Positions 53,824-63,295 of a DNA stretch of 64,000 bases are shown piece by piece. Made by a program: the position numbers and the translations under genes. This DNA comes from G965204755 sp965243415 (GTDB lineage Bacteria > Acidobacteriota > Vicinamibacteria > Marinacidobacterales > Marinacidobacteraceae), in NCBI GenBank assembly GCA_965243415.1, contig OZ251549.1, positions 806,001 to 870,000 of the forward strand, given 5' to 3'. The notes beneath the pieces are model-generated. The model was not told where the DNA came from, made no database searches, and saw only the letters and a list, made by a program, of their open reading frames with translations. Numbering within the stretch: the first letter of the stretch is position 1; each line of letters begins with the position of its first letter.

Positions 53824-55302
53824 TCACGCTCCCGAGGCCGCCGAATCTCCGCCCGGGGGCCCCTCCGGGATGGCGGTTCCCACCACCCGTTCCAGGTCCG
53901 CGAGCGCTTTCCGGTGGTCCGCGTCCAGCCGGGCCAGGCCGAGCCGCACTTCGAGGAGCACCCGCTGGCCGTCCATCAGGTCCAGGACGCCGGCGCCGCC
54001 GGTGGTGTAGGCCGCTTCCGCGGCGCTGAGCGCCTGTTCCGCCTGCGGCGCCAGCGCGTTCTCGAAGAGGGCGATCTGCCGTTCGATCCCCTCGATCCGG
54101 TAGGCGGTCGCGCGCACCGCCCGTTCGGTGTCGCGCACCGCGCCCCGGTAGGCCGCCCGCGCCGCCTCGTTGTGGTCCGCGGCTTCCTCGAGCCCGGCGT
54201 CGTAGCGGTCGCGCGCCAGCGGCACGCTCATCCCGACCATGAGGCTGTAGGTGTCCTTGCCGTTGTCCGGCGGCGGCGCGGCCCGCCCGGCGGGATCGCC
54301 GCGGCCGCGGAGCCAGCCCCAGGCCACTCCCACCGAGAAATCGGGCCGGTAGGCCAGCCGGGCGACCTCGATCGCCTGTTCCCGGCTCTCCACCTGCCGC
54401 ATCGCTGCCCGGACTTCGGGCCGGGCGCGGCAGCCGGTCTCGGAGAGCGCCGCCACATCCACGACCGGGGCCGGCCGCCCCCCGAGTTCCACCGGGGCCA
54501 CCTCCGTCGCCGCCGACCGGTCGAGCAGCGAGTTCAGCGCCGCCTCGGCGTCCACCCGGCGCAGCAGCAGGGTCTCGCGGCGATTCAGGGCCTTCGTGAT
54601 CTCGGCCTGCAGCCGGATGCTGTCGCCCTGGCCCCCGTAGCCCTGGGCGTAGCGCGCCCGGGCGAGGACTTCGTAGTGGCGGAGCAGGTCCTCGTCCTCG
54701 GCGCTGATCGCCAGCGCGCGGTCCAGGTAGGCGAGGTCGTAGTAGGCGCGCTTCACCTGCCGGACCACTTCGGCGCGCTCGGCGCGGATCCGTTCGTCGC
54801 GCTCGGCCGCCTGCTTCACCGCCACCTGCCCCCGGGCCTCCCGCTTGCCGAAGCCGGGGAACTGCTGGGTGACGGACAGGAGCGTGGTCTGCGGGCCCAC
54901 CCGGGTCTCCGGCGGGCGTGCGTGCCCGGTCAGCATGATCATCGGATCCGGACGCGCGGACACCTGCGGCGCCCGGCGCCCCGCGGCCCGGCGCAGCGAG
55001 AGCGCCGCCCGGATCCGGGGGTTCCGCGCGAGCGCCTGTTCGAGCAGGGCGGCGAGGCGCGAATCCCCGTGGGTGGCGTAGGCGGCCGGCGCCCCGGCCG
55101 GGGCCGGGGACCCGCCGGGCGGGTCGGCCTCCCGGGAGCGGAACACCGCCGCGCCCAGGCACTCCCCGCCCCGTTCTGCCGACCCGCCGGTCAGCGGCCC
55201 CGGCGCGGGGCGGGCCGCGGCGGAAGCCGTCGTCCGCGAACCGGCGCCGAGTCCCGCGAGCACACCCGCCACGGCGAAGAGGAACAGTCGCCGGCGGAGC
55301 AT
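53824..55302 (-). CDS. cusC: CusC/TolC-type outer-membrane efflux protein
   Basis: The 492-residue protein has a signal peptide (LFLFAVAGVLAGLGAGS) and the duplicated coiled-coil architecture of outer-membrane efflux proteins: LAALLEQALARNPRIRAAL, VTQQFPGFGKREARGQVA, VKRAYYDLAYLDRALAI, LIGM-like MVGMSVPLARDRYDAGLEEA, and a closing LDLMDGQRVLLEVRLGLARL. Such trimers form the exit duct for RND pumps. ATG 55302 is chosen: it starts the signal peptide and lies 6 nt after an extended -10 box, so a leaderless transcript is predicted. It is the first gene of cusCBA. Confidence 0.92.
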   Translation of the reverse strand: MLRRRLFLFAVAGVLAGLGAGSRTTASAAARPAPGPLTGGSAERGGECLGAAVFRSREADPPGGSPAPAGAPAAYATHGDSRLAALLEQALARNPRIRAALSLRRAAGRRAPQVSARPDPMIMLTGHARPPETRVGPQTTLLSVTQQFPGFGKREARGQVAVKQAAERDERIRAERAEVVRQVKRAYYDLAYLDRALAISAEDEDLLRHYEVLARARYAQGYGGQGDSIRLQAEITKALNRRETLLLRRVDAEAALNSLLDRSAATEVAPVELGGRPAPVVDVAALSETGCRARPEVRAAMRQVESREQAIEVARLAYRPDFSVGVAWGWLRGRGDPAGRAAPPPDNGKDTYSLMVGMSVPLARDRYDAGLEEAADHNEAARAAYRGAVRDTERAVRATAYRIEGIERQIALFENALAPQAEQALSAAEAAYTTGGAGVLDLMDGQRVLLEVRLGLARLDADHRKALADLERVVGTAIPEGPPGGDSAASGA

Positions 55303-55308
55303 TCCGCC

Positions 55309-55317
55309 AACATAGCA
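55309..55317 (-). promoter_or_regulatory. extended -10 promoter of cusCBA
   Basis: TGCTATGTT on the minus strand (55317-55309) ends 6 nt before the cusC ATG. No metal-regulator gene (cusRS, cueR) is adjacent in the window. Confidence 0.55.
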
Positions 55318-55828
55318 GAACGAGAGCGCCCGATCGCCCGGCGGAGGCTCCGGCCCGAGGCGCCGCCGAACGACCCGGCGGCCGCCCTCCGCCGCCGCGC
55401 TGACAGCGAAGAGGGACGCCCGGAACGGGTGGCCGAAACCGGGCACGGGGGCGGGATTCGGCGCTCGCCGGCCGGTCCCGGAGGCGCTCCCGGGGCACGG
55501 TTCGCCGGCCGGGGCGCTCTTCCGCCGCCGGGTGTCCGAGGGCGCCCCGGCGCGCCCGCTGCCCGCCGAGGTCGCCGAGGCTGAATCCCGGGTGTCCGAG
55601 GGCGCCCTCGCAGGAGGGGGCGAGCCTGGGGCCGCCTTCGCCGGACCGCAGGAGGTCCGGAAGGCCCGTCGGCGCCCCGAAGCGGCGGCCGGCGGTAGTC
55701 TCCGGCCGCCCGCCGCCCGACGGAGCGGAAGCCGCCGCCGCGGCGCGGCCGGCGCGGCGGCGCCGGGGTCGCTTCCCGCCTCCGCCGACCACCCTCCCGC
55801 AGTCCCCTCCGAAGGGAGAAGACCTCAC
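55318..55828. other. divergent spacer with a 19-bp direct repeat
   Basis: The 511-bp spacer between the divergent cusC and metallohydrolase genes contains CGGGTGTCCGAGGGCGCCC at 55529-55547 and again at 55589-55607, about 60 bp apart. The spacing may place two regulator sites on one DNA face. I see no gene. Confidence 0.5.
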
Positions 55829-56884
55829 ATGCGCATCCCGGCCACGGTTCTCCTGTGTCTCGTGGGCGCCGGCAGCGCCGCCGCGCAGGATGCCTTCCGG
55901 GTCGGGGACCTCGAAGCGGAGCCGGGCCGGAAGGTGTCCGGCCGACTCGAGATCGCCCCCGCCACGGACGGAAGCGACGCCGGCACCTTCCTTCCCCTGA
56001 CCGTCGTCCATGGAGCGCAGCCGGGCCCGGTGCTCGCGCTCGTCGCCGGGGTCCACGGCTCGGAATACGCGCCGATCCTGGCCCTCGGGCGCCTGCAGCG
56101 GCTGCTCGATCCCGCCGCGGTCTCGGGGACCGTGGTGCTGGTGCACATCGCCAACCTGCCGTCGTTCCTGGGGCGGACGGTCTATGTCAGCCCCGCCGAC
56201 GGCAAGAACCTGAACCGCGTGTTCCCCGGGGTCCGGGACGGCACCCTGACCGAGCGCGTCGCCTACACGCTCACCGAGGAGGTGATCGCCCGCGCCGACG
56301 CCGTGGTGGATATCCATTCGGGGGATGCGAACGAGAACCTCCGGCCGTCCTACACCGGCTACTACGCGGAAGCCGGCGGCCCGGAAGTGATCGAACGGTC
56401 CCGGCAGATGGCGCTGGCCTTCGGTCTGGACACCATCGTCCAGTTCCGGGGCGACCTCGACGCCGCCTCGGCGATCTGGTGCGGCTCGGCCGCGGTGGCG
56501 CGGGGCATTCCCTCCATCGATGTGGAGTCCGGCGAACGGGGGCTGGTCGAGGAGCACCGGATCGCGGCCGTCGTCGCCGGCTCGCTCAGCCTGATGCGGC
56601 ATCTCGGCCTGCTCGACGGGGATCCCGACCCGACCGACAACCCCCTGTTCATCCGGGAGCGCGCCTATGTGACCAGCCCCCACGACGGCGTCTGGCATCC
56701 CGATCCGCTGGTGCAGGCCGGGAACTACCTTCCCCAGGGCGCCCGGCTGGGCCTGGTGACCGACTTCCACGGGAACCCGCTCTACGAAGCCCGCGCCCCG
56801 GAGAGCGGCCTGCTGCTCATCCTGCTCGGGGCGCCGCCGGTGAACCGGGAGGAGACCCTCGCGGTGATCGCCCGCGTCGAATGA
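55829..56884 (+). CDS. secreted AstE/AspA-like zinc metallohydrolase
   Basis: The 351-residue protein has a signal peptide (MRIPATVLLCLVGAGSAAAQ) and the succinylglutamate desuccinylase / M14-like core: LALVAGVHGSEYAPIL with zinc ligands HxxE, DGKNLNRVFPG with the substrate arginine, and VVDIHSGDANENLRP with the third ligand. A C-terminal beta-domain follows (VTSPHDGVWHPDPLVQAGNYL). The cytoplasmic homologue at 36823-37851 is a different subfamily member. Export suggests action on an external acylated amino acid or peptide. ATG 55829 is preceded by GAAGGGAGAAG. Confidence 0.9.
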   Translation: MRIPATVLLCLVGAGSAAAQDAFRVGDLEAEPGRKVSGRLEIAPATDGSDAGTFLPLTVVHGAQPGPVLALVAGVHGSEYAPILALGRLQRLLDPAAVSGTVVLVHIANLPSFLGRTVYVSPADGKNLNRVFPGVRDGTLTERVAYTLTEEVIARADAVVDIHSGDANENLRPSYTGYYAEAGGPEVIERSRQMALAFGLDTIVQFRGDLDAASAIWCGSAAVARGIPSIDVESGERGLVEEHRIAAVVAGSLSLMRHLGLLDGDPDPTDNPLFIRERAYVTSPHDGVWHPDPLVQAGNYLPQGARLGLVTDFHGNPLYEARAPESGLLLILLGAPPVNREETLAVIARVE

Positions 56885-57761
56885 CCCGGCCCGAACCGCC
56901 GTTGCCCCGCGGGCGGTGAAGCCGAGCGTCGGGGGCGATCCGTCTGCGGGGAGCGCGGCGCCACGGTCGCCGGCCGACCGGGAATCGCGCCGATCGCGCG
57001 CGTGCGTTCGCCCGACGCCGGAACGGAGTCGAAACGGCCGGCAGTCGCATCGCCGGCGCGGAGCCCTTCCGGATCTCCTGGCGCTCATCGCCGATGGATC
57101 CGGGGCGCGAGCCGACGCCTCGAACCGGGAGCCCGGGCCGCGACCCGGCCTTCGCCCGCAGCCGGCCACCGGGGACGACCGGATCGTGGGCCGGGTCGCC
57201 TGGCGCGGGGCCCCCGCCGAGGCGCGGGGACCGAGCGCGGCGGACGGACCGCGCCGGAGGCGCCGCGCTCCCGCGTAACGCACCTGACACGGTGATCCTT
57301 CACCGGCCGTAGCCCGCCCCGTCAGGGGTGTCTGAGGTGGGGTTGCCGGTTCCGACCGAGGGGCGGGCCCCGCCGCGCCCCCCCCCCCCCCCCCCTCAGA
57401 CCGGTGCGCGGCGGTGGGTCCTCCGAGCCGAGCAGCGTCGACCCCCGGTTCGGCGAGACCGGCCGCGCCGCCGGCCGCGGGTCTTCGCCGTTCCTGCGAA
57501 CGACAGCCGGCGCGAGACGACCCCCGGAGCGCGGTTCCGGGAGGCGGCCCCCGGCGTTCGCGTCATCGCTTCGCCCTGCGGCCGGAAGCGCTTCCCGCGC
57601 TCGATCCCGGATTTCGGGGACCGGGCCCGAAGGTGGCGCCTCGGCACGGACGCCGGGCCGGCTCGCCGACCCGGGAAGACCGGAGCCCGACTCGTTCCGA
57701 AGCCGGTCTCGACCCGGCCCGGGAGCCCCCGCCGGGGATGGCCGTCGGCCGGCGGGAGGGA
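56885..57761. other. long spacer without a recognisable gene
   Basis: The 877-bp stretch between the metallohydrolase and tmRNA shows only low-complexity open frames. It contains an 18-base C tract (57378-57395) and, at 57328-57339, GTGTCTGAGGTG, which recurs at 58142-58153 just outside the 5' end of the tmRNA. Confidence 0.55.
57378..57395. repeat. homopolymer tract of 18 C
   Basis: Eighteen consecutive C residues (G on the minus strand). Tracts of this length are prone to slippage and sequencing error. Confidence 0.9.
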
Positions 57762-58134
57762 TGGTGGAGGCGGCGGGAATCGAACCCGCGTCCGAAAGCC
57801 TTCCACAGCGACCTCTACATGCTTATCCGGATCGTGGCGGCGAACTGCGCCCGAGAGCGCGTCCGCCTTTTCGCCCCCGCGCCGCATCGACCCGGCGAGT
57901 CGCGGCGTGAACGCTATCCCTGAGTTTCACCGCCGGGTCGGGAACCCCGTCGGCTGAGCCCGCCTCGTCGTCGCTCCGTCCTGTCCGGCAGGCGTGATCA
58001 GGAGGAACGTGACGGCCTAAGCCGCCAGAGCCAGTTCAGTGTTGGCGTGTGTGTGGTTTCCACCGATTGCGAGTGGTGGACCCTCGGCATGCAATCGCTG
58101 CTTCCTGTACCTTCGTCGAACCCAGTACGCCCCC
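57762..58134 (-). ncRNA. ssrA: transfer-messenger RNA (tmRNA)
   Basis: The minus strand gives a complete tmRNA of 373 nt. The 5' end GGGGGCG pairs with CGCCTCC before the ACCA 3' end, forming the acceptor stem; the CCA is encoded. GGTTCGATTCC near the 3' end is the T-arm and TTCGACG near the 5' end is the conserved D-loop-like segment. The mRNA-like part encodes the tag ANTELALAA followed by TAG (58046-58017), closely matching the usual hydrophobic ending ALAA. tmRNA rescues ribosomes stalled on broken mRNAs and tags the products for proteolysis. The gene is a standard one-piece form. Confidence 0.96.
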
Positions 58135-58189
58135 TCCTTCCGTGTCTGAGGTGAAGTGTGATAGGGCCGGACGACCGTCCGGCGGCGGG

Positions 58190-58195
58190 TAGGAT
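58190..58195 (+). promoter_or_regulatory. putative -10 box of the lytic transglycosylase gene
   Basis: TAGGAT ends 11 nt before ATG 58207, consistent with the near-leaderless pattern of the window. Confidence 0.35.
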
Positions 58196-58206
58196 TCTAA
58201 CAGCCG

Positions 58207-60603
58207 ATGGCGACTCCCGCGGGGCGGACCGCCGCCCCACCCCCTCGCCGGGACTTCCGGGGGGGACCCTCCCGGCCGCGGGCGCGCCGCGGAAGGGCGA
58301 TGGCGGTCCTCGGCGGTTCGGCGGTCGGGATCGCGGCGCTCCTCCTCGCCGGGTTCCGCGGCCCGGAGCCGGCGCGCCCCGGGAACCCCGGCGGCGGGAG
58401 CGGTTCCGGGGACCGGGCTCCGGCGGCGGGCCTCGCGCTCCCGCAGGGAGAGGATCCGCCGATCGCCTGGGCGACGCTCGCCGAGCCGCCTCCGGATCTC
58501 GCCGCGGTGCGCCGCGCGAGCACCCTCGAGCAGAACGCCGAACGGCGGGCCGCGCTCGCCGCCATCGCCGAAGACGGAGCCCTCGCCGCCCGCGCCCGGG
58601 GCGCCGCTTCCTTCCGCCTGGGCCGGGAAGCGCTCCGCCGGGGGCGGTGGACGGAGGCGACCGCGCGGCTCACCGCCTCCGAACTCGACGCCACCGCGCT
58701 CGGCGCCGACGCGCTCCAGGTGCTCGCCGAAGCGCTGCCCGGCGCCCGCCGCGACGAGGCGATCGAACTGCTGGAACGACTGCTCCGGGAGTACCCCGAC
58801 TACCGCCGCCTCCCCGCGGTCCGGCTGCTCCTCGGGGAGCGCCTGGCCGCCGCCGGCCGCCGGGAGGAGGCGTTGCCGCACTTCGAGGCCGTCGCCGCCG
58901 GCGACTCCTTCGACCTCCGGGGGAAGGCCCTCGCCCGGAAAGCCGTCAGCCTGGAACGCCTGGACCGGTTCGAGGACGCCGCGCGGGTTCTGGAGACCCT
59001 CTACTACGAGATGCCGACCCACGGGGAGTCGCTGGACGCCGGGCGGCGACTGTCGCGGCTCTACCGGGGGCCGCGGGTGGAAGCGCCCCCGGCGGCGGAG
59101 CGCTACCCCCGGGCGATGCAGCGGGCGGCCGGGTTCGCCGCCGCCGGGAACCACCGCCGCGCCCACGAGAACTACCGGGAGATCGCCGGCCGCTTCGCCG
59201 CCGCCGCGGACCTCGAACGGGTCCGGCTGCGCATCGGGATCGAGGAATTCCATCGCGGTCGGCTGAGCGCCTCGCTGCGGACCCTGGGGCGGATCACCCG
59301 CGAGGACCTGGTCCCCGCCGCCCTCTACTACCGGGGGGAGTCCTACCGCCGCCTGGAACGGCTCACCACCCAGAGCCGGGTGCTCGAGGAACTGCTGGCC
59401 CTCGAGACCGAGCACCCCTACGGCGCCCGGGCGCTCTACAGCCTGGCCCGCGCCCGCCTGGCCCGGAACGACCGGGAGGCGGCGCTCCCCTACCTGCGGC
59501 GCCTGGCGGCGGAGTTCCCGCACGCGCCCCGCGGACTCTTCGCCCGCTGGCACGATCTCTGGGACCGCTACCGGAACGGGGAGACCGGAATCGGATCGGC
59601 CCTGGAGAGCGTCGCGCGGGAGAACCCGGGCGACTTCCGGGCCGGGCAGTTCCTCTACTTCGCCGGGAGGGCCCACGAGCGCGAGGGCCGGGCCGGCGAG
59701 GCCGCGGCCCGGTACCGGGAGGTGGTCCTCGGGTACCGGAACTCGTTCTACGGGCGCCGGGCGGCGGAACGCCTCGCGGCCCGGCGGGGAGCGGCCGGCG
59801 TCGAGAACCCGATCGCCGAACCGGGACACCTGCTCGACCGGTTCCGGATCCGCCGCCGCCGGGACGCCGCCCGGGTCGAGGAGTTGTACGCCGCCGGCTA
59901 CGCGCAGCGGGCCCGGGAAGCCGCCGCCGCCGCCGCCCGGGACGACGAGGCCGACAGCGCCGCCTTCCACGCCCTGGAGGCGTACCTGCTGGCGGAAGCG
60001 GACCGGAATGTCCCGTCCATCCAGGCGATGCAGCGCGCCGCGCCGTTCCACACTTCCGCCGCCGGCGACGCCCTGCCGCTCCCGTACTGGCAGCGCCTCT
60101 TCCCGCTGCGTTACACGGACGGGGTGCGGGAGCGGGCCGCCCAGCGGGAACTCGACCCGCACCTGGTCGCCGGCCTGATCCGGCAGGAGTCGGCGTTCGC
60201 TCCCCGCACGCGGTCGCCGGTCGGCGCCCGGGGCCTGATGCAGATCATGCCGGGCACCGGACGGGCGCTGGCGCGGGTCGAGGGGCTCCGCTGGCGCCTC
60301 TCCCGGCTCTACGACCCCGGGGTGAACATCCGCTTCGGCACCCGCTACCTGCGCCAACTCCTCGACGAATTCGGCGAACGCCCCGACTACGCCCTCGCCG
60401 GCTACAACGCCGGGCCGCACCGGGTGCGGAAGTGGACCGAGATGGATCTCGAGATCGACTCGGAGCGGTTCATCGAGGAGATCCCGTTCACCGAAACGCG
60501 CAACTATGTGAAGTTGGTGCTGCGGAACGAGATGCTCTACCGGCGCCTCTACCCGGAACTCGCCGGGGAGGACGCCGCCGCCGACACGCCGGGTCCCGAG
60601 TGA
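58207..60603 (+). CDS. Slt70-type soluble lytic murein transglycosylase
   Basis: The 798-residue protein has a basic N-terminus with one membrane or signal segment (AVLGGSAVGIAALLLAGF), then about 550 residues of alpha-helical, TPR-like superhelix, and a C-terminal SLT domain. The catalytic glutamate is in LIRQESAFAPRTRS, followed by GARGLMQIMPGTG, YDPGVNIRFGTRYL and LAGYNAGPHRV. These enzymes cleave peptidoglycan to 1,6-anhydro-muropeptides in the periplasm. ATG 58300 is an alternative start just before the membrane segment. The stop overlaps the start of the next gene (GTGA), so the two proteins are coupled. Confidence 0.92.
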   Translation: MATPAGRTAAPPPRRDFRGGPSRPRARRGRAMAVLGGSAVGIAALLLAGFRGPEPARPGNPGGGSGSGDRAPAAGLALPQGEDPPIAWATLAEPPPDLAAVRRASTLEQNAERRAALAAIAEDGALAARARGAASFRLGREALRRGRWTEATARLTASELDATALGADALQVLAEALPGARRDEAIELLERLLREYPDYRRLPAVRLLLGERLAAAGRREEALPHFEAVAAGDSFDLRGKALARKAVSLERLDRFEDAARVLETLYYEMPTHGESLDAGRRLSRLYRGPRVEAPPAAERYPRAMQRAAGFAAAGNHRRAHENYREIAGRFAAAADLERVRLRIGIEEFHRGRLSASLRTLGRITREDLVPAALYYRGESYRRLERLTTQSRVLEELLALETEHPYGARALYSLARARLARNDREAALPYLRRLAAEFPHAPRGLFARWHDLWDRYRNGETGIGSALESVARENPGDFRAGQFLYFAGRAHEREGRAGEAAARYREVVLGYRNSFYGRRAAERLAARRGAAGVENPIAEPGHLLDRFRIRRRRDAARVEELYAAGYAQRAREAAAAAARDDEADSAAFHALEAYLLAEADRNVPSIQAMQRAAPFHTSAAGDALPLPYWQRLFPLRYTDGVRERAAQRELDPHLVAGLIRQESAFAPRTRSPVGARGLMQIMPGTGRALARVEGLRWRLSRLYDPGVNIRFGTRYLRQLLDEFGERPDYALAGYNAGPHRVRKWTEMDLEIDSERFIEEIPFTETRNYVKLVLRNEMLYRRLYPELAGEDAAADTPGPE

Positions 60604-62933
60604 TCCCGCTTCCGGACGGGAGCGCTTCGGGAGCGGCGGACGACGGGAGCCGTCGGGGGGCTCGCCGGGATCACCGCCGGCGGAACCGGCGCGGCCGGAG
60701 TCGGTTCCGGGCGCGCTGGGGGGCGCTCCTCGCCTTCGCCGGGTCCACCGGCGCGGCCCCGGTTCCGCTCGCCGCCGGCTGGATTTCGCCGGCCGCCGGC
60801 CAAGTCTCGCCGGCCGCCGGCCAAGGCTCGCCGGCCGCCGGCCAGGTTCCGGGGGCCGCCGAACACGCCGAGGCCCGGGCCCGGCTGGAGGCCGGGGACT
60901 TCCCCGGAGCGGTGGAGAGCGCGGCGCGGGCGCTCCGGGAGTCGCGGGAGTTCTCGCCGCCGGCCTGGGGCGGCCCCGCGCCGGAGGGGAACCTGGTCCT
61001 CGACGACTTCACCGGCGCCGCCACCGCGGCCTACCGGGCGCGGCGGATCGAGTACCGGGCGACGCTCGCGGAAGCGCTGGCCGGGGCCGGGGATCCGCGC
61101 GGGGCCGCCGCCGAGTACCGGCGGGCGGCCGCGCTCGACCCGCGTCCGCAGTTCTTCCGCCGCCTGTCGGAACTCCCGGGAACGAACCCGGCCGAGCGCC
61201 TCCGGCTGCGGTTCCGCGCCTTCGCGGCCGCGCCGGCAGCCGAACGCGGCCCGATCCTCGAGGAACTGCGCGGTTCCGGCGCCTTCCGCACCGGCAACGG
61301 TCTCGCCGCGGCCCTCGACCGGTTCCGCTTCGAAGCGCCGGACGCCTTCCGCGGCCGCCGGCCCGCGGGCCTGGAACTCCGGGAGTCGCGGTTCCCGGCG
61401 CTCACCCTCGCGGTGGAAGGCGGGGCGTACTCCACCGAGCGGTCGTTCGCCGAGGGCCGGGCGCTCCTGCTCTATTTCCCCGGCCCCGGCTGCCCGAGAT
61501 GCGGCGAAGTGATCGCGGACCTGCAACTCGCCCTGCGCCACCGGAGGGTGGACCTGATCCTGCCGGTTCGCGACGCCGACCTTCCCATCGTGGGCCGCAT
61601 CGCCGAACTCACCGGCGCCGGGCTCTTCGTGCCGGAGCCGCACACCGCCGCCGGGAGATCCGCCCTGACCCCCCGGCCGGTGGGCCATGTCGCCCGGCGC
61701 GACGCGCTGGCGTTCGACCCGGGGCCGGACGCGGAGGAGACGCTCTGGTTCGCGGCGCGGGCCGGGCTCTCCGTCCTGCGGGCGCCGCTCGGGGAGGACG
61801 CCTCCGTCCGCCGGCTGGTCGCGGCGCTGCTGCGATTCCTCGACGACTCGCCGGTCGCCGCGCCGGACGGGCCCGAGAGCGGCGCGGCGGACTCCCCGGC
61901 CCCGCTGCCGGAGGCGCCCGAAGCCCTGATCGCGGCGCTTCTCGGTTGGGAAGCCGGCCCGGAACCGGTCGCCGACGCGGAATCCGCCCTGCTGCGGGCG
62001 ATCCGCCGCACGCTCCGCGAGGCCCCCGACCCGGCGGAGCGGGCGGCCGGCCTCCTGGCCCGACTGGCGGAAGTCCGGGGCGCTGCCGCCGCAAAACTGC
62101 ACCTGCTGACGGAACTCGTTCCCCGGTTCGGCGCCCGGATGCTGGAGGCGGCGCAGACCCTCGACGCGGAGATCGCCCGCACCGTCCCCGAGGGGCGGAT
62201 CAGGGTGGCGCCCGAAATCGTGGCGGCAGGTGACGGGAACCCGTCTCCCGGCTTCGCCCTGACCCGCCGGTACGAGCGCGCCGACGGGACCGGAATGCTC
62301 CTCTTCGCCCTCGTTCGACCGGCGGTAGCCCCCGCCGGCGCCTCCGGCAGCGACGGCGGGGAGGTCCGGGGCCTCCGGGTCGTTCCGGGGCGGGAAGGCG
62401 GCGTCGCGGCGCGGCCCGACGGCTTCGCCTTCTCCTGGACCGAGGACGGCGCCGAGGGCCGCTGCGCCGCCTGGGGCCCGCCCGAGCCGCCGCTGCGGAG
62501 CCGCTGCCCCGCCGCAGTGGCCCCGGACGGTTCGGTGTCCCTGCGGACCTCCCAACTGGTGGCGAGTCCGACCGCGCCGCCGGGTGGGGATGGCTCGTCG
62601 GACAACGCCCCCACCCTGCCCCGTCGCGTGGACGGCGGCCCCGAACCGCCGGAGGCCGTCCTGCTCGGGCGCGGACTCGAGGCCCATGCTGCCGGGGAGT
62701 TCGAGACCGCCGCGGAATCTTTCCGGGACGCCCTCGACGCTGTCGGCGCCGGTTCGCCGGTGGACGAAGCAGCGCTCCGTTACGACCTCGCCCTCACCCT
62801 CGCCGCCCGCGGCGAACGGGAAGCGGCGCTCTCGATGCTGCTCGCTCTCGGCGACGCCTCCTTCGCCCCGGCGGTGGAAGCGGCTGTCCGCCGCCTGTAC
62901 CGCGCCGGCCCGAACGGCGGCGGAACCCGGTAG
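60600..62933 (+). CDS. unrecognised TPR protein with a central thioredoxin-like CxxC segment
   Basis: I do not recognise a named family for this 777-residue protein. It starts at GTG 60600, overlapping the transglycosylase stop. After a basic N-terminus and a short hydrophobic stretch (GALLAFAGSTGAAPVPLAA) there are three 7-residue repeats (SPAAGQV). TPR-like helices follow (AEARARLEAGDFPGAVESAARAL and AEYRRAAALDPRPQFFRRL). The middle reads LLLYFPGPGCPRCGEVIADLQ, a thioredoxin-like strand plus CPRC. The C-terminus has further TPR-like helices (LEAHAAGEFETAAESFRDAL). An envelope location and a link to peptidoglycan turnover are inferences from coupling to the transglycosylase. Whether the CxxC is redox-active is unknown. 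Confidence 0.75.
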   Translation: MIPLPDGSASGAADDGSRRGARRDHRRRNRRGRSRFRARWGALLAFAGSTGAAPVPLAAGWISPAAGQVSPAAGQGSPAAGQVPGAAEHAEARARLEAGDFPGAVESAARALRESREFSPPAWGGPAPEGNLVLDDFTGAATAAYRARRIEYRATLAEALAGAGDPRGAAAEYRRAAALDPRPQFFRRLSELPGTNPAERLRLRFRAFAAAPAAERGPILEELRGSGAFRTGNGLAAALDRFRFEAPDAFRGRRPAGLELRESRFPALTLAVEGGAYSTERSFAEGRALLLYFPGPGCPRCGEVIADLQLALRHRRVDLILPVRDADLPIVGRIAELTGAGLFVPEPHTAAGRSALTPRPVGHVARRDALAFDPGPDAEETLWFAARAGLSVLRAPLGEDASVRRLVAALLRFLDDSPVAAPDGPESGAADSPAPLPEAPEALIAALLGWEAGPEPVADAESALLRAIRRTLREAPDPAERAAGLLARLAEVRGAAAAKLHLLTELVPRFGARMLEAAQTLDAEIARTVPEGRIRVAPEIVAAGDGNPSPGFALTRRYERADGTGMLLFALVRPAVAPAGASGSDGGEVRGLRVVPGREGGVAARPDGFAFSWTEDGAEGRCAAWGPPEPPLRSRCPAAVAPDGSVSLRTSQLVASPTAPPGGDGSSDNAPTLPRRVDGGPEPPEAVLLGRGLEAHAAGEFETAAESFRDALDAVGAGSPVDEAALRYDLALTLAARGEREAALSMLLALGDASFAPAVEAAVRRLYRAGPNGGGTR
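60786..60848. repeat. three in-frame 21-bp repeats
   Basis: Units at 60786, 60807 and 60828 encode SPAAGQV, SPAAGQG, SPAAGQV. As the unit length is a multiple of three, copy changes would keep the reading frame. Confidence 0.9.
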
Positions 62934-63050
62934 CGGCGCGGTCCGGGCAGTCCGGGGCGGCGCCGCCGAAGAGGTCGTCACGGATCCCCAACCCGGGAAC
63001 GGCCACCGCATCGCGCTTCCGACCCCCGGCGATCCAACACCGCCCACGGC

Positions 63051-63281
63051 TCATCGCTGCGTTTCGGCCTCGTCCACGCGTCCGCGGGGGAAAAGCCTGC
63101 CGAACGACAGCCTGCCGAACGACAGGACGACGGCGCCGCCGATCAGGAAGACCGCAGTCGTCACCGCGGTCTGGCCGGGCAGCGGACGCCGGTCGAAGGG
63201 AACCCGGAGGAAGGCATTCTCCGATCCGGCGTATCGGAATCCACCGAACCCGAGCACCGGAATGCTCGCCCACAGCGCCAC
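63051..63281 (-). CDS. small putative membrane protein
   Basis: This 76-codon frame starts at GTG 63281, with an in-frame TAG two codons upstream, so the N-terminus is defined. It has two hydrophobic segments (ALWASIPVLGFGGF and AVTTAVFLIGGAVVLSFG) and a polar C-terminus. A 15-bp direct duplication (CCTGCCGAACGACAG, about 63090-63120) yields LSFGRLSFGR. No family is recognised. It directly abuts the satellite array, and its reality is uncertain. Confidence 0.4.
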   Translation of the reverse strand: MALWASIPVLGFGGFRYAGSENAFLRVPFDRRPLPGQTAVTTAVFLIGGAVVLSFGRLSFGRLFPRGRVDEAETQR

Positions 63282-63295
63282 GCCACCCTACGGCG

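Noticed and set aside
46913..54010. 2365-codon plus-strand frame
   Set aside because: It lies antisense to amt, cusA and cusB, all strongly identified. The translation is low-complexity, with no family motif.
57396..57957. Protein-coding frames over the tmRNA 3' half and its flank
   Set aside because: They overlap the complete tmRNA structure and have no protein-like features.
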